Assembly (NCBI GenBank): GCA_023423795.1
Contig: JAFAEX010000143.1
Coordinates: 1 to 45,881 of the forward strand
Length of the DNA stretch: 45,881 nt
DNA from: Chloroflexota bacterium
GTDB taxonomy: Bacteria; Chloroflexota; Chloroflexia; Thermomicrobiales; UBA6265
Reading direction: 5' to 3'
Positions 31,986 through 40,234 of the stretch are shown here, in pieces; positions within the stretch are counted from its first letter, which is position 1, and the number at the start of each line of letters is the position of its first letter. The position numbers and the translations under genes were made by a program. The notes under the pieces were generated by a model. That model ran no database searches. It was not told the origin of the DNA and saw only the letters and a list, made by a program, of their open reading frames with translations.

Positions 31986-32357
31986 CTACTTCTTCTTGCG
32001 CCCGCCGACCGCCCGGCGAGGACCACGCCGCGTCCGCGCGTTGGTGCGCGTGCGCTGGCCCCGGCTCGGAAGACCGCGCCGATGGCGCAGGCCCCGGTAG
32101 GAGCCGATGTCCATCAGCCGCTTGATGTTCATCGACACTTCGCGCCGCAGGTCGCCCTCGACGCGCATTTCCTTATCGACGATCTCGCGCAGCCGGTTCA
32201 CCTCGTCGTCCGTCAGTTCGCGGACGCGGGTGTCAGGGTTGATGTTGGTGCGCTGCAACAGCACCTGGCTGGTATGGCGCCCGATCCCGTAGATGTAGGT
32301 CAGCCCGATCTCGACCCGCTTTTCGCGGGGCAGGTCAACCCCCGCAATACGTGCCAT
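31986..32357 (-). CDS. rpsM: Ribosomal protein S13
   Basis: A 123-residue protein that bridges the subunits and touches the P-site tRNA. Start MARIAGVDLPREKRVEIGLT and end GQRTRTNARTRRGPRRAVGG followed by RKKK are diagnostic. 37 bases after rpmJ. Confidence 0.97.
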   Translation of the reverse strand: MARIAGVDLPREKRVEIGLTYIYGIGRHTSQVLLQRTNINPDTRVRELTDDEVNRLREIVDKEMRVEGDLRREVSMNIKRLMDIGSYRGLRHRRGLPSRGQRTRTNARTRRGPRRAVGGRKKK

Positions 32358-32394
32358 CCGTCCCTCGCCTTTCCGGCGCCGTCACGCTCGGCGC

Positions 32395-32508
32395 TTAGCC
32401 CTGCCGCTGCTTGTGCCGCGGGTTGGAGCAAATCACCCGGATGATGCCGTGGCGCCGGATGATCCGGCACTTTTCGCATCGCTTCTTGACCGAAGCCGCT
32501 ACCTTCAT
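32395..32508 (-). CDS. rpmJ: Ribosomal protein L36, zinc form
   Basis: A 37-residue protein, MKVAASVKKRCEKCRIIRRH followed by the second zinc half (ICSNPRHKQRQG). The ligands C11, C14, C27 and H32 are all present. An open frame upstream adds 42 residues of noise. It sits after a 112-base gap that in most bacteria would hold infA. Confidence 0.96.
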   Translation of the reverse strand: MKVAASVKKRCEKCRIIRRHGIIRVICSNPRHKQRQG

Positions 32509-32584
32509 GGTCTTCCGATCCTCTCCGCCCGGGCGCGGCGGCGACCGGCGCGGGCGTGCAATCCAGATTCGATTCCGGACGCGC

Positions 32585-32611
32585 AAAAGGCGCATGCTCG
32601 CGGGCATGCGC
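32585..32611 (-). terminator. Terminator-like hairpin between map and rpmJ
   Basis: An 8-bp perfect stem (GCGCATGC/GCATGCGC) with a 6-base loop is followed on the minus strand by CC and four T. It begins ten bases after the map stop, so it may end or attenuate transcription before the alpha-operon genes. Confidence 0.55.
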
Positions 32612-32620
32612 ACGAAGTTG

Positions 32621-33394
32621 TCAGTGTACCGCAACCGGCAGACGCGGCGTCAAGATTTCGCCGCCGTCCGGGCCGACGGCGACCGTGTATTCGAAGTGGG
32701 CCGCCAGCGACCCGTCGGCTGTCACCACCGTCCACTGGTCGGCCAGCGTCCGCGTTTCCTCGGTGCCGGTGGTGAGCATCGGTTCGATCGCCAGCGTCAA
32801 CCCGGTCCGCAGCACCATGCCGCGGTTCGGGTCGCCATGGTTGGCGACGTGCGGCTCCTCGTGCATCGACCGGCCGATACCGTGGCCGCCGTAGTCGCGG
32901 ATCACGCCGTAGCCCAGCGGGACCGCGAACGCCTCCACCGAGTGGCTGAGCGCGCCGAGCCGGTTCCCGGCCTTCGCCATCGCCACCGCGATGTCGAGCG
33001 ACCGTTCGGTGTCGCGCAGCAGCCGCGCCGCCTCCTCCGACACCTCCCCGACCGGGTAGGTCCAGGCGGAGTCGCCGTGGAACCCGTTGAGGATGGCGCC
33101 GATATCGACGGAGATGATGTCGCCGTCGCGCAGCACCCGGCTGTCCGGGATGCCGTGCACGATGACGTCGTTGACCGAGGCGCAGATGTGCCCGGGGAAC
33201 GGCGGCTGCCCGTACCCAAGGAACGAGGAGGTCGCGCCGAACTCGTCCAGCGTTGTGCGAACGAGGGCGTCGATCTCGGCGGTCGTCACGCCCGGGGCGA
33301 TCATCGCCTCGACGCGCGAGTGGGCAACGGAAACGACGTGCCCGGCCTCGCGCATCTTCGCCAGTTCGTTCGCGTTCTTGATCGTGGGCGCCAT
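32621..33394 (-). CDS. map: Methionine aminopeptidase, type I
   Basis: A 257-residue enzyme that removes the first methionine from new proteins. Metal ligands are in ISVDIGAILNGFHGDSAW, GHGIGRSMHEEPHV, EPMLTTG and FEYTVAV. The ATG at 33394 (MAPTIKNANELAKMREAG) fits the family; the open frame upstream to 33481 reads through the adk end. Ten bases after adk, a standard spc-operon neighbour. Confidence 0.96.
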   Translation of the reverse strand: MAPTIKNANELAKMREAGHVVSVAHSRVEAMIAPGVTTAEIDALVRTTLDEFGATSSFLGYGQPPFPGHICASVNDVIVHGIPDSRVLRDGDIISVDIGAILNGFHGDSAWTYPVGEVSEEAARLLRDTERSLDIAVAMAKAGNRLGALSHSVEAFAVPLGYGVIRDYGGHGIGRSMHEEPHVANHGDPNRGMVLRTGLTLAIEPMLTTGTEETRTLADQWTVVTADGSLAAHFEYTVAVGPDGGEILTPRLPVAVH

Positions 33395-33404
33395 CTTGCC
33401 GGCC

Positions 33405-34088
33405 TTAGCCGACGCGCTCTTGCCGAGCGGCGACGACGGCCGCGATGGCCTCGGTAACGTCATCGATCGCTTGCGAACCATCGACCTTCCTCAGGATCCC
33501 CCGCCCGTCGTAGATCGCCAACAGCGGAGCCGTTTTCTCGTCGTAGGTATCGAGCCGCTTCCGCACCGCATCCGGGGTGTCGTCGGCCCGCTGCACCAGC
33601 GACGCGCCGTCGTTGTCGCAAACGCCGTCCGTCCCGGGCGGGTTGAACGCGACGTGGTAAACGGTGTTGCAGACCGGGCAGGTGCGGCGGCCGGCAAGCC
33701 GTTCGATCAACTGGTCGCGCGGCACCTCGATGGAAACCACCGCGTCGACGCCTTCGCCGCGCCCGGCCAGCAGCGCGTCGAGCGCTTCGGCCTGCGCCGC
33801 CGTGCGTGGGAACCCGTCGAACAGCGCCCCGCGCACGTTCTCGCCCGCAGCGCGGCGGGCGTCGATCTCGGCGAGCTTCTCGGCCACCAGCGCCACGGTG
33901 ACGTCGTCCGGGACGAGTTCGCCCCGGTCCATCAGTTCCTTCGCCCGCAGCCCAAGCGGGGTGCCCGCCTTGGCCGCGGACCGGAACAGTTCGCCGGTCG
34001 CGATCGAGACCAGACCCAGCTTCGGCAGCAGCCGCTCCGCCTGGGTGCCTTTGCCGGAGCCTTGCGGCCCCATCAGGATGATGTACAT
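33405..34088 (-). CDS. adk: Adenylate kinase, long zinc-LID form
   Basis: A 227-residue enzyme converting ATP and AMP into two ADP. The P-loop GPQGSGKGT is at 7-15. The LID domain has CPVCNTVYHV ... GVCDNDG, giving three Cys and one Asp as in Bacillus. FDGFPRTAAQAEALD carries the usual Arg. Follows secY after 97 bases that contain two strong hairpins. Confidence 0.96.
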   Translation of the reverse strand: MYIILMGPQGSGKGTQAERLLPKLGLVSIATGELFRSAAKAGTPLGLRAKELMDRGELVPDDVTVALVAEKLAEIDARRAAGENVRGALFDGFPRTAAQAEALDALLAGRGEGVDAVVSIEVPRDQLIERLAGRRTCPVCNTVYHVAFNPPGTDGVCDNDGASLVQRADDTPDAVRKRLDTYDEKTAPLLAIYDGRGILRKVDGSQAIDDVTEAIAAVVAARQERVG

Positions 34089-34100
34089 CGCCGTCCCTGC

Positions 34101-34123
34101 GCCGGCCGCACGGAGCGGCCGGC
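34101..34123 (-). promoter_or_regulatory. Hairpin 1 between secY and adk
   Basis: A perfect 9-bp stem (GCCGGCCGC/GCGGCCGGC) with a 5-base loop, just upstream of the adk start. It may fold in the mRNA and limit adk translation or mark a processing site. No T-tract. Confidence 0.45.
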
Positions 34124-34154
34124 ATCGCCCGCGCCGGACGCCCGGGCGCGGTAC

Positions 34155-34180
34155 GGGGCGGCCGGTTGCCCGGCCGCCCC
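34155..34180 (-). promoter_or_regulatory. Hairpin 2 between secY and adk
   Basis: A perfect 11-bp stem (GGGGCGGCCGG/CCGGCCGCCCC) with a 4-base loop directly after the secY stop. Very stable, no T-tract. Could shield the 3' end of the secY part or cause pausing. Confidence 0.5.
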
Positions 34181-34185
34181 TCTCG

Positions 34186-35499
34186 TCAACGGATGAAGCC
34201 TTCGTAGTTGCGCATCATCAACTGCGATTCGAGCTGCCGCATCGTGTCGATCGCGACGCCGACGACGATCAGCATCGAGGTTGCGCTCAGCAACAGCGTG
34301 TTCACCCCCGTCAGCCGCGACGCGAAGAACGGGAGGATCGCCACCGTGCCGAGGAACAGCGCTCCCACGAGGGTGATCCGGTTGAGCACCTTCGTCAGGT
34401 AGATCGCGGTGTTCTTGCCGGGCCGTACGCCGGGAATGAACGCGCCCTGCCGCTGGAGGTTCTCCGGGATCTTCTGCTGCTGGAAAACCACCATCGTGTA
34501 GAAGTAGGTGAAGCCGACCACCAGCAGGAAGTAGAGGATGTTGTAAGCAGGCGAGTTCGGGCTCATGAGCGTCGAAATCTCGCCGGCCAGGTTCCTCACC
34601 CAGGTCGTTTCCGACTGCGACAGGAACTGGGCGATCATCCCCGGGAAGACCATGATGCTGACTGCGAAGATCAGCGGGATCATCCCGGCCGAGTTGACCT
34701 TCAGGGGGATGAAGGTGGTCGTTCCCCCGTACTGCCGGTTGCCGCGCACCCGCTTCGCGTAGTGGACGGGGATGCGCCGCTGTCCCTCGTTGATGAGCAC
34801 GATCCCGACGATCGTGATCAGGGCGATGATCGCGAACAGCAGGATGCTGATCACGTTCAACCCAGTGCCGCCGCCGAACAGGGCGGCGATGGAGCCCGGC
34901 AACGAGGCGACGATGCCGCCGAAGATGATGATCGAGACGCCGTTGCCGATGCCGTTTTCGGTGATCAGTTCGCCGATCCACACCAGCAGCATGGTGCCGG
35001 CCGTCATCGACAGCAGCAGGGCCACCGACCGCAGCCAGGTGTCCCCGTTGAACAGCCCGAAGCCATCGAGCAGGTACCCGCCGGACGGGCTGGGCTGCCG
35101 CGAGAACAGGACCGCCTGGCCGTACCCCTGGAGCAGCGCCAGGGGCACGGTCAGCCAATGCGTGTACTGGTTGATGCGGTTGCGGCCCGACGCCCCTTCG
35201 TTGCTCAACTCGTTCAGGCGCGGGACGACCGGGGTCATCAACTGCATGATGATCGACGCCGTGATGTAGGGGTACACGCCTAGCGCGGCGATCGAGAAGT
35301 ACTGCAACCCGCTGCCGGAGAAGAGGTTGAGCATTCCCAGCAGCTCGTTGTTGGTGACGAACTCCCGCAGCCCAGCGCGGTCGACCCCCGGCACGGGGAT
35401 GACGGCGATGAACCGGAAGACGACGAGCATCGCCAGCGTGAACAGGATGCGCCGCCGCAGGTCCGGGATCTTGAATGCGTTGATGACCGCCTGGAGCAT
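34186..35499 (-). CDS. secY: Preprotein translocase subunit SecY
   Basis: A 437-residue membrane channel for protein export. About ten membrane segments are visible, starting with ILFTLAMLVVFRFIAVIPVP. Plug-region and conserved loops follow: GVYPYITASIIMQLMTPVVP, GNGVSIIIFGGIVASLP, and the cytosolic loop FIPLKVNSAGMIPLIFA. Starts three bases after rplO, a coupled arrangement. Confidence 0.97.
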   Translation of the reverse strand: MLQAVINAFKIPDLRRRILFTLAMLVVFRFIAVIPVPGVDRAGLREFVTNNELLGMLNLFSGSGLQYFSIAALGVYPYITASIIMQLMTPVVPRLNELSNEGASGRNRINQYTHWLTVPLALLQGYGQAVLFSRQPSPSGGYLLDGFGLFNGDTWLRSVALLLSMTAGTMLLVWIGELITENGIGNGVSIIIFGGIVASLPGSIAALFGGGTGLNVISILLFAIIALITIVGIVLINEGQRRIPVHYAKRVRGNRQYGGTTTFIPLKVNSAGMIPLIFAVSIMVFPGMIAQFLSQSETTWVRNLAGEISTLMSPNSPAYNILYFLLVVGFTYFYTMVVFQQQKIPENLQRQGAFIPGVRPGKNTAIYLTKVLNRITLVGALFLGTVAILPFFASRLTGVNTLLLSATSMLIVVGVAIDTMRQLESQLMMRNYEGFIR

Positions 35500-35502
35500 C
35501 GG

Positions 35503-36096
35503 TTAGGCCTCCTGGGCCGCCCCCGCGGACGCCAGCGCCTCGCGGCGCTTCGGCCCGCCGACCTTGCCGACGCCCAGCTTCTTGACGTCCTTCGGCAAGG
35601 AAACGCGGCGCGACCGCGGCTTGGCGGTCACCCAATCGTCGGTCCGCTCCAGCACCTCGGCGGTGCCCCCGGCGGCCTCGATCGCGGCCTTGGCCGACTT
35701 AGAGAAAGCATGCGCGCGCACGGTCACGCCCTGCGGCACCTCGCCAATGCCGAGGATCTTGACCGGGAACTCCAACCCGCGGGTGACGCCGGCGGCGTGC
35801 AACGCCTCCGGGGTGACCGCCTCGCCAGCGGCGACGGCGGCAAGCGAGCGGAGGTTCACGACTTCCCACGGGGTCTTGTAGATGTTGGTGAAACCGCGCT
35901 TGTAGGGCATCCGCTTCTGGATGGGCAACTGCCCGCCCTCGAAGCCGCGCCCGGCGCTCGGGCCGGAACGGGCCTTCTGCCCCTTCTGGCCGCGGCCAGC
36001 GGTCTTGCCCTTGCCGGAGCCGTGGCCCCGGCCGACGCGCTTGGAAACCTTGTGGGCGCCCGGATTCGGGCGCAGATCGTCGAGCGTGAGTGGCAT
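35503..36096 (-). CDS. rplO: Ribosomal protein L15
   Basis: A 197-residue protein, about 45 residues longer than usual because of a basic Ala/Lys tail (after TVRAHAFSKSAKAAIEAAGG). The Gly/Lys-rich start KRVGRGHGSGKGKTAGRGQK and EGGQLPIQKRMPYKRGF are diagnostic. Confidence 0.95.
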   Translation of the reverse strand: MPLTLDDLRPNPGAHKVSKRVGRGHGSGKGKTAGRGQKGQKARSGPSAGRGFEGGQLPIQKRMPYKRGFTNIYKTPWEVVNLRSLAAVAAGEAVTPEALHAAGVTRGLEFPVKILGIGEVPQGVTVRAHAFSKSAKAAIEAAGGTAEVLERTDDWVTAKPRSRRVSLPKDVKKLGVGKVGGPKRREALASAGAAQEA

Positions 36097-36131
36097 CGTG
36101 GTGTCCTGCTTTCCCCCAGGGGGATGGGCGG

Positions 36132-36359
36132 CTATTCGGCCGCGCCCGCCTCGCCCCGGATCTCTTCGACCACGACGAGGTGGCGGACCTTCGTCACCAT
36201 CCCGCGGATCGACGGGTTGTCGGGCCGGACGACGGTGTGGTTCAGCCGTCGCAGCCCGAGCGAGCGAACGGTCCGCTCCTGGTCGTACTTGCGGCCGATG
36301 GTGCTGCGGACCAAGGTGATCCGAAGCGCGCCGCCGGCGTTGTTGGTCGCCTCAGTCAT
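36132..36359 (-). CDS. rpmD: Ribosomal protein L30
   Basis: A 75-residue protein: ALRITLVRSTIGRKYDQERT, then RSLGLRRLNHTVVRPDNPSI, with the typical end GMVTKVRHLVVVEEI. ATG at 36359, two bases after rpsE; longer open frame upstream is a shadow of rpsE. Order rpsE-rpmD-rplO is standard. Confidence 0.95.
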   Translation of the reverse strand: MTEATNNAGGALRITLVRSTIGRKYDQERTVRSLGLRRLNHTVVRPDNPSIRGMVTKVRHLVVVEEIRGEAGAAE

Positions 36360-36361
36360 GA

Positions 36362-37027
36362 CTACGCCTGCCCATCCCGGCGGAACCGCCCGCCGCCGCT
36401 GCGGCCACGGCCACCACCGTCGTTGCCCTGCGGCGCGACCGGGGCCGCCGACGCGGCCGCGTTGGCGGCCGCCACCGCGCTCTGGGTCGGCTTGCGCAGC
36501 GCACCGGACCGCTGCCGCCGCCGTGCCACCGTCTCCGCCGATTCGAGCTGCTGCAGCGCCTTGATCGTTGCCCGCACCACGTTCACCGGGTTGTTGCTGC
36601 CCAGCGACTTGGAGAGCACGTCCTTGACGCCCGCCGCTTCCAGCACCGCGCGGGCGCCGCCGCCGGCGATCACCCCGGTGCCCGGCGCGGCCGGCTTCAG
36701 CAGCACGCGCGAAGCGCCGAAGTTGGTCTCGACCTCGTGCGGGATGGTCGTCCCGTCGAGCGGGATCTGCACCATCGACTTCTTGGCCGCCTCGACGCCC
36801 TTGCGGATCGAGTCGGGCACCTCGCCGGCCTTGCCCATGCCCGCTCCGACGCGGCCCTTGCCGTCGCCGATCACGATCAGGCTGCCGAAGGCGAAGCGTC
36901 GCCCGCCCTTGACCACCTTGGCCACGCGGTTGATCTGCACCACGCGCTCTTCGAGTTCGTTGCCGCCGTCGTCTTCCGCGCGGCGGCGGGGTCCGCGGTC
37001 GCCGCGGTCTCCACGCTGTCGGTCCAT
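36362..37027 (-). CDS. rpsE: Ribosomal protein S5 with long Gly/Arg-rich tail
   Basis: A 221-residue protein; the family is usually near 165. Residues 24-170 are normal S5 (VVQINRVAKVVKGGRRFAF, GNGKGRVG-like IGDGKGRVGAGMGKA, AGGGARAVLEAAG, GSNNPVNVVRATI). The first 20 residues are charged (MDRQRGDRGDRGPRRR). The tail beyond 172 is Ala-rich, then Gly/Arg-rich. ATG 37027 is preferred to 37039 because GGAG stands six bases ahead of it. Confidence 0.95.
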   Translation of the reverse strand: MDRQRGDRGDRGPRRRAEDDGGNELEERVVQINRVAKVVKGGRRFAFGSLIVIGDGKGRVGAGMGKAGEVPDSIRKGVEAAKKSMVQIPLDGTTIPHEVETNFGASRVLLKPAAPGTGVIAGGGARAVLEAAGVKDVLSKSLGSNNPVNVVRATIKALQQLESAETVARRRQRSGALRKPTQSAVAAANAAASAAPVAPQGNDGGGRGRSGGGRFRRDGQA

Positions 37028-37094
37028 CGTCTGCTCCATCGATCCCGGTCGCCCGGCCGCGCATCCCCGATCGGGAACGGCCGCCCCGGCGCCG

Positions 37095-37472
37095 CTAGAA
37101 GACCAGCCCAACCCCGCGGGCGGCCTCGGCCACGGCCTTGATCCGGCCGTGGTACAGGAATCCGCCGCGGTCGAAGACGACCGCCTCGATGCCCAGCGCC
37201 TTGGCCCGCTCGGCGACGACTTCGCCGACCGCGGCTGCCCGCTGGGTCTTGGTGGCGCCATCGCCGGCGCGCGCCTTCACGTCCTCTTCGAGGTCGCTCG
37301 CGCTGACCAGCGTGTGCCCCTTGGTGTCGTCGATCACCTGGGCGTAGATGTGCGCCGACGACCGGAACACGTTCAGCCGGGGCCGCTGCGGCGTCCCGCT
37401 GACCTTGGCCCGAACCCTGACGTGCCGGCGCTTCCGCTGGGAAAGCGCTCGGCGGTACTTCACACGCGCCAC
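37095..37472 (-). CDS. rplR: Ribosomal protein L18
   Basis: A 125-residue 5S rRNA-binding protein. RRHVRVRAKVSGTPQRPRLN, VFRSSAHIYAQVIDD and VFDRGGFLYHGRIKAVAEAA are typical. GTG at 37472 has GGGGAG five bases upstream; the extension to 37625 is noise. 106 bases after rplF. Confidence 0.96.
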   Translation of the reverse strand: MARVKYRRALSQRKRRHVRVRAKVSGTPQRPRLNVFRSSAHIYAQVIDDTKGHTLVSASDLEEDVKARAGDGATKTQRAAAVGEVVAERAKALGIEAVVFDRGGFLYHGRIKAVAEAARGVGLVF

Positions 37473-37578
37473 GATATCTCCCCGTTTCTGCCGGACCGTT
37501 GCTGGGCCGGCGGCCCGCCGCGCGTCGCGCGGATGGAGGCGGCCGCCAACCCGACGGAAACCCGGCCTTGCGCGAACG

Positions 37579-38124
37579 CTACTTGGCCTTGCCGGTCTTG
37601 CCCGCCTTGCGCCGGACGTACTCACCGGCGTAGCGGATGCCCTTGCCCTTGTAGGGTTCCGGCGGCCGGACCCGGCGGATGCGGGCGGCTTCCTCGCCCA
37701 CCAACTGCTTGTCGATGCCGATCACCGACAAGCGGGTGTTGGCCTCGACGGTGTAGGTGATGCCCTCGGGCGGGGTCATCCGAACCGGGTGCGAGTACCC
37801 GACCGAAAGCACCAGCGTCGTCCCGTCCATGGCGGCGCGGTAACCGACGCCCTGGATTTCGAGATCGCGCTTGTAGCCGTCGGTCACCCCGACGACCATG
37901 TTGTTCAGCAGCGTGCGGGTCAACCCGTGCAATGAGCGGTGCTCCCGCTCGTTGTCCGGCCGCTCCACCGTGATCGTCCCGTCCTCGCGGACGAACTGCA
38001 TGTCGCGGTCGAAGACCTGCGCCAGTTCGCCCTTCGGACCCTTCACCCGAACTTGATTATCGTCGCCGATCGTGATCTCCACCGCGGTGGGGACGGTGAT
38101 CGGCCTGCGCCCAATACGCGACAT
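37579..38124 (-). CDS. rplF: Ribosomal protein L6
   Basis: A 181-residue two-domain protein near the factor-binding centre. SRIGRRPITVP at the start, QGVGYRAAMDGTTLVLSVGY in the middle, and the C-terminal RRVRPPEPYKGKGIRYAGEY are diagnostic. 31 bases after rpsH. Confidence 0.97.
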   Translation of the reverse strand: MSRIGRRPITVPTAVEITIGDDNQVRVKGPKGELAQVFDRDMQFVREDGTITVERPDNEREHRSLHGLTRTLLNNMVVGVTDGYKRDLEIQGVGYRAAMDGTTLVLSVGYSHPVRMTPPEGITYTVEANTRLSVIGIDKQLVGEEAARIRRVRPPEPYKGKGIRYAGEYVRRKAGKTGKAK

Positions 38125-38155
38125 CGTCGTTCTCCCGGGCGTCCGCGCCGAAGCG

Positions 38156-38554
38156 CTAGAACACCGTGCACAGCACCTCGCCGCCGACCCCGCGGCGCCG
38201 CGCCTCGTAGCCGCTCATCACGCCCTGGGGCGTGCTGACGATGGCGATCCCGAGGCCGGAGCGAACGCGAGGAATCTGGTCCTTGCCGGCGTACACCCGC
38301 AGGCCCGGCTTGGAGACCCGCTTGATCTCCTTGATGGTGTGCCGCTTGTCCGGGCCGTAGCGCAGCGAGACGACCAGCTTGTTCTGCGGCTGCTGCTCGA
38401 TCACCCGGAAGTCGTTGATGTAGCCCTCGTCCTTCAGGATGCGGGCGATCGCGACCAGGACCTTGGTGGACGGCATGGTGGTTTCGGTTTGCCGCGCCAT
38501 GCCGGCGTTCCGGATCCGGGTCAGCATGTCGCTGATGGGATCGTTGACACTCAT
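38156..38554 (-). CDS. rpsH: Ribosomal protein S8
   Basis: A 132-residue 16S-binding protein. DPISDMLTRIRNAGMARQ at the start and GLGIAIVSTPQGVMSGYEAR near the end, finishing GGEVLCTVF. In E. coli S8 represses the spc operon; no target was identified here. Confidence 0.97.
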   Translation of the reverse strand: MSVNDPISDMLTRIRNAGMARQTETTMPSTKVLVAIARILKDEGYINDFRVIEQQPQNKLVVSLRYGPDKRHTIKEIKRVSKPGLRVYAGKDQIPRVRSGLGIAIVSTPQGVMSGYEARRRGVGGEVLCTVF

Positions 38555-38579
38555 CGAAAGGCTCTCCCCGGCTCCCGGC

Positions 38580-38765
38580 CTACCAGCTCGACTTGGTGAC
38601 GCCGGGCAGCCGCCCCACCGAGGCCAGCTCGCGGAAGCAGATGCGGCACGTCCCGAACTTGCGCATGTACGCGCGGCTTCGCCCGCAGAGCCGGCAGCGG
38701 TTGACCTGGCGCACCGCGTACTTGGCCGGCTTCTGGGACTTGACGATCAGCGACTTCTTGGCCAC
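38580..38765 (-). CDS. rpsN: Ribosomal protein S14, zinc form (type Z)
   Basis: A 61-residue protein with four zinc cysteines in CRLCGRSRAYMRKFGTCRIC, and the end RELASVGRLPGVTKSSW. The short form is typical of thermophiles and Gram-positives. GTG start. 24 bases after rplE. Confidence 0.97.
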   Translation of the reverse strand: MAKKSLIVKSQKPAKYAVRQVNRCRLCGRSRAYMRKFGTCRICFRELASVGRLPGVTKSSW

Positions 38766-38789
38766 TGCGGTCTCCTTTCCGGCGTCCGG

Positions 38790-39350
38790 CTAGTTGCGGC
38801 GCTCGGTCTGGGCGAACGGCATTCCCAGCAGGGCCAGGAGCCGGCGCCCTTCGGCATCGGTCTTCGCGGTGGTGACGATGCTCATCTCCAGCCCGCGCGT
38901 CTTGTCGATCTTGTCGTAGTCGATTTCGGGGAACGCGATCTGCTCGCGCAGCCCGAGGGTGTAGTTGCCGCGGCCGTCGAAGGCGTTCGGCGACACCCCG
39001 CGGAAGTCGCGAATGCGCGGCAGCGTGATCCCGACCAACCGGTCCAGGAACTCGTACATGCGCGGGCCGCGCAGCGTCACCATCGCGCCGATCGGCATCC
39101 CCGCCCGCAGCTTGAAGGCGGCGATCGACTTCTTGGCCCGGGTCACCACCGGCTTCTGGCCGGTGATCTGCTGCAGGTCGCCGACGGCCGCATCGATCGC
39201 CTTCGCGTTGGCGACCGCCTCGCCGAGACCGATGTTGACCACGATCTTCTCGATCTTGGGCACCTGCATCACGTTCTTGTAGCCGAACTCCTCGCGGAGG
39301 GCCGGCACCACTTCGTTCGCGTAACGTTCCTTCAATCGCGGAGTCGCCAT
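38790..39350 (-). CDS. rplE: Ribosomal protein L5
   Basis: A 186-residue 5S-binding protein. Family motifs KIEKIVVNIGLGEAVANAK, GQKPVVTRAKKSIAAFKLR, GNYTLGLREQIAFPEIDYD and the end TAKTDAEGRRLLALLGMPFA. ATG at 39350; the longer frame upstream lies in the rplX gap. 103 bases after rplX with no recognised signal. Confidence 0.97.
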   Translation of the reverse strand: MATPRLKERYANEVVPALREEFGYKNVMQVPKIEKIVVNIGLGEAVANAKAIDAAVGDLQQITGQKPVVTRAKKSIAAFKLRAGMPIGAMVTLRGPRMYEFLDRLVGITLPRIRDFRGVSPNAFDGRGNYTLGLREQIAFPEIDYDKIDKTRGLEMSIVTTAKTDAEGRRLLALLGMPFAQTERRN

Positions 39351-39453
39351 CTCGTCGTCCTTGCGCTTCCCGATCCGGCGTATCCCGCCTGGTCCGCCCG
39401 CATGGGCGCTCAGGCCGCCGTGTCCATCGCGCGTCCGGCGCGCGCCGCGAAGG

Positions 39454-39777
39454 CTAGGCCTCCGGGCGCGGCACCGTCTGCGTGCACTTCTTGCAGAACC
39501 GCTCGTTCTTGCCGTTGGCGCCGGCCCGCACACCGACCCGCGTGGCCTGCTTGCAGTTCGGGCAGATCAGCTTGACGTTCGAGACGTGCAACGCCGCCTC
39601 GACCTCGATGATGCCCGACTGCCGCGCCCGGCCGCGCTTGATGTGCTTCTTGACCAGGTTGACGCCTTCGATCACGACCCGGTCGCGGTCAACCACGTTG
39701 ATCCGCACCGTGCCGGTCTGGCCCTTGTTGCGGCCCGAGATGACAACCACCTCGTCGCCGCGCCGAATTTTCCTCAT
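39454..39777 (-). CDS. rplX: Ribosomal protein L24
   Basis: A 107-residue assembly initiator. KOW motif near the start (IRRGDEVVVISGRNKGQTG). The C-terminal part has HVSNVKLICPNCKQATRVG and a second Cys pair (FCKKC), giving four cysteines. 38 bases after rplN. Confidence 0.96.
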   Translation of the reverse strand: MRKIRRGDEVVVISGRNKGQTGTVRINVVDRDRVVIEGVNLVKKHIKRGRARQSGIIEVEAALHVSNVKLICPNCKQATRVGVRAGANGKNERFCKKCTQTVPRPEA

Positions 39778-39815
39778 TGCTCGCTGCTCCCGGAGTATCC
39801 GTGCCCGAATTTCCC

Positions 39816-40184
39816 TTAGAGGACTTCCGGAGCAAGGGAAACGATCCGCATGAACTGCTTTTCGCGCAGCTCGCGGCCGACGGGACCGAAGATGCGGGTC
39901 CCGCGCGGGTTGCCCTGCGCGTTGATCAGCACCGCGGCGTTGTCGTCGAACTTGATGTGGCTGCCGTCCGGCCGGCCGTACTCCTGCGCCGTCCGCACGA
40001 TCACCGCCCGCACCACGTCGCCGCGCTTGACGCCGGCGTTCGGCTGCGCCTGCTTGACCGCCGCGATGATGATGTCGCCCACCGCGCCGTACTTGCGCCC
40101 GGAACCGCCGAGCACCCGGATGCAGAGCAACTCGCGCGCCCCGCTGTTGTCCGCGACCTTGAGCCGCGTTTCCTGCTGGATCAC
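39816..40184 (-). CDS. rplN: Ribosomal protein L14
   Basis: A 122-residue protein at the subunit interface. MIQQETRLKVADNSGARELL at the start and GTRIFGPVGRELREKQFMRI at the end are diagnostic. GTG start at 40184, 50 bases after rpsQ. Confidence 0.98.
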   Translation of the reverse strand: MIQQETRLKVADNSGARELLCIRVLGGSGRKYGAVGDIIIAAVKQAQPNAGVKRGDVVRAVIVRTAQEYGRPDGSHIKFDDNAAVLINAQGNPRGTRIFGPVGRELREKQFMRIVSLAPEVL

Positions 40185-40234
40185 TGCCGTCCCCCGTCGC
40201 GGCGCGCCAGGTCAACCCCGGCGGCCCGCATGCG

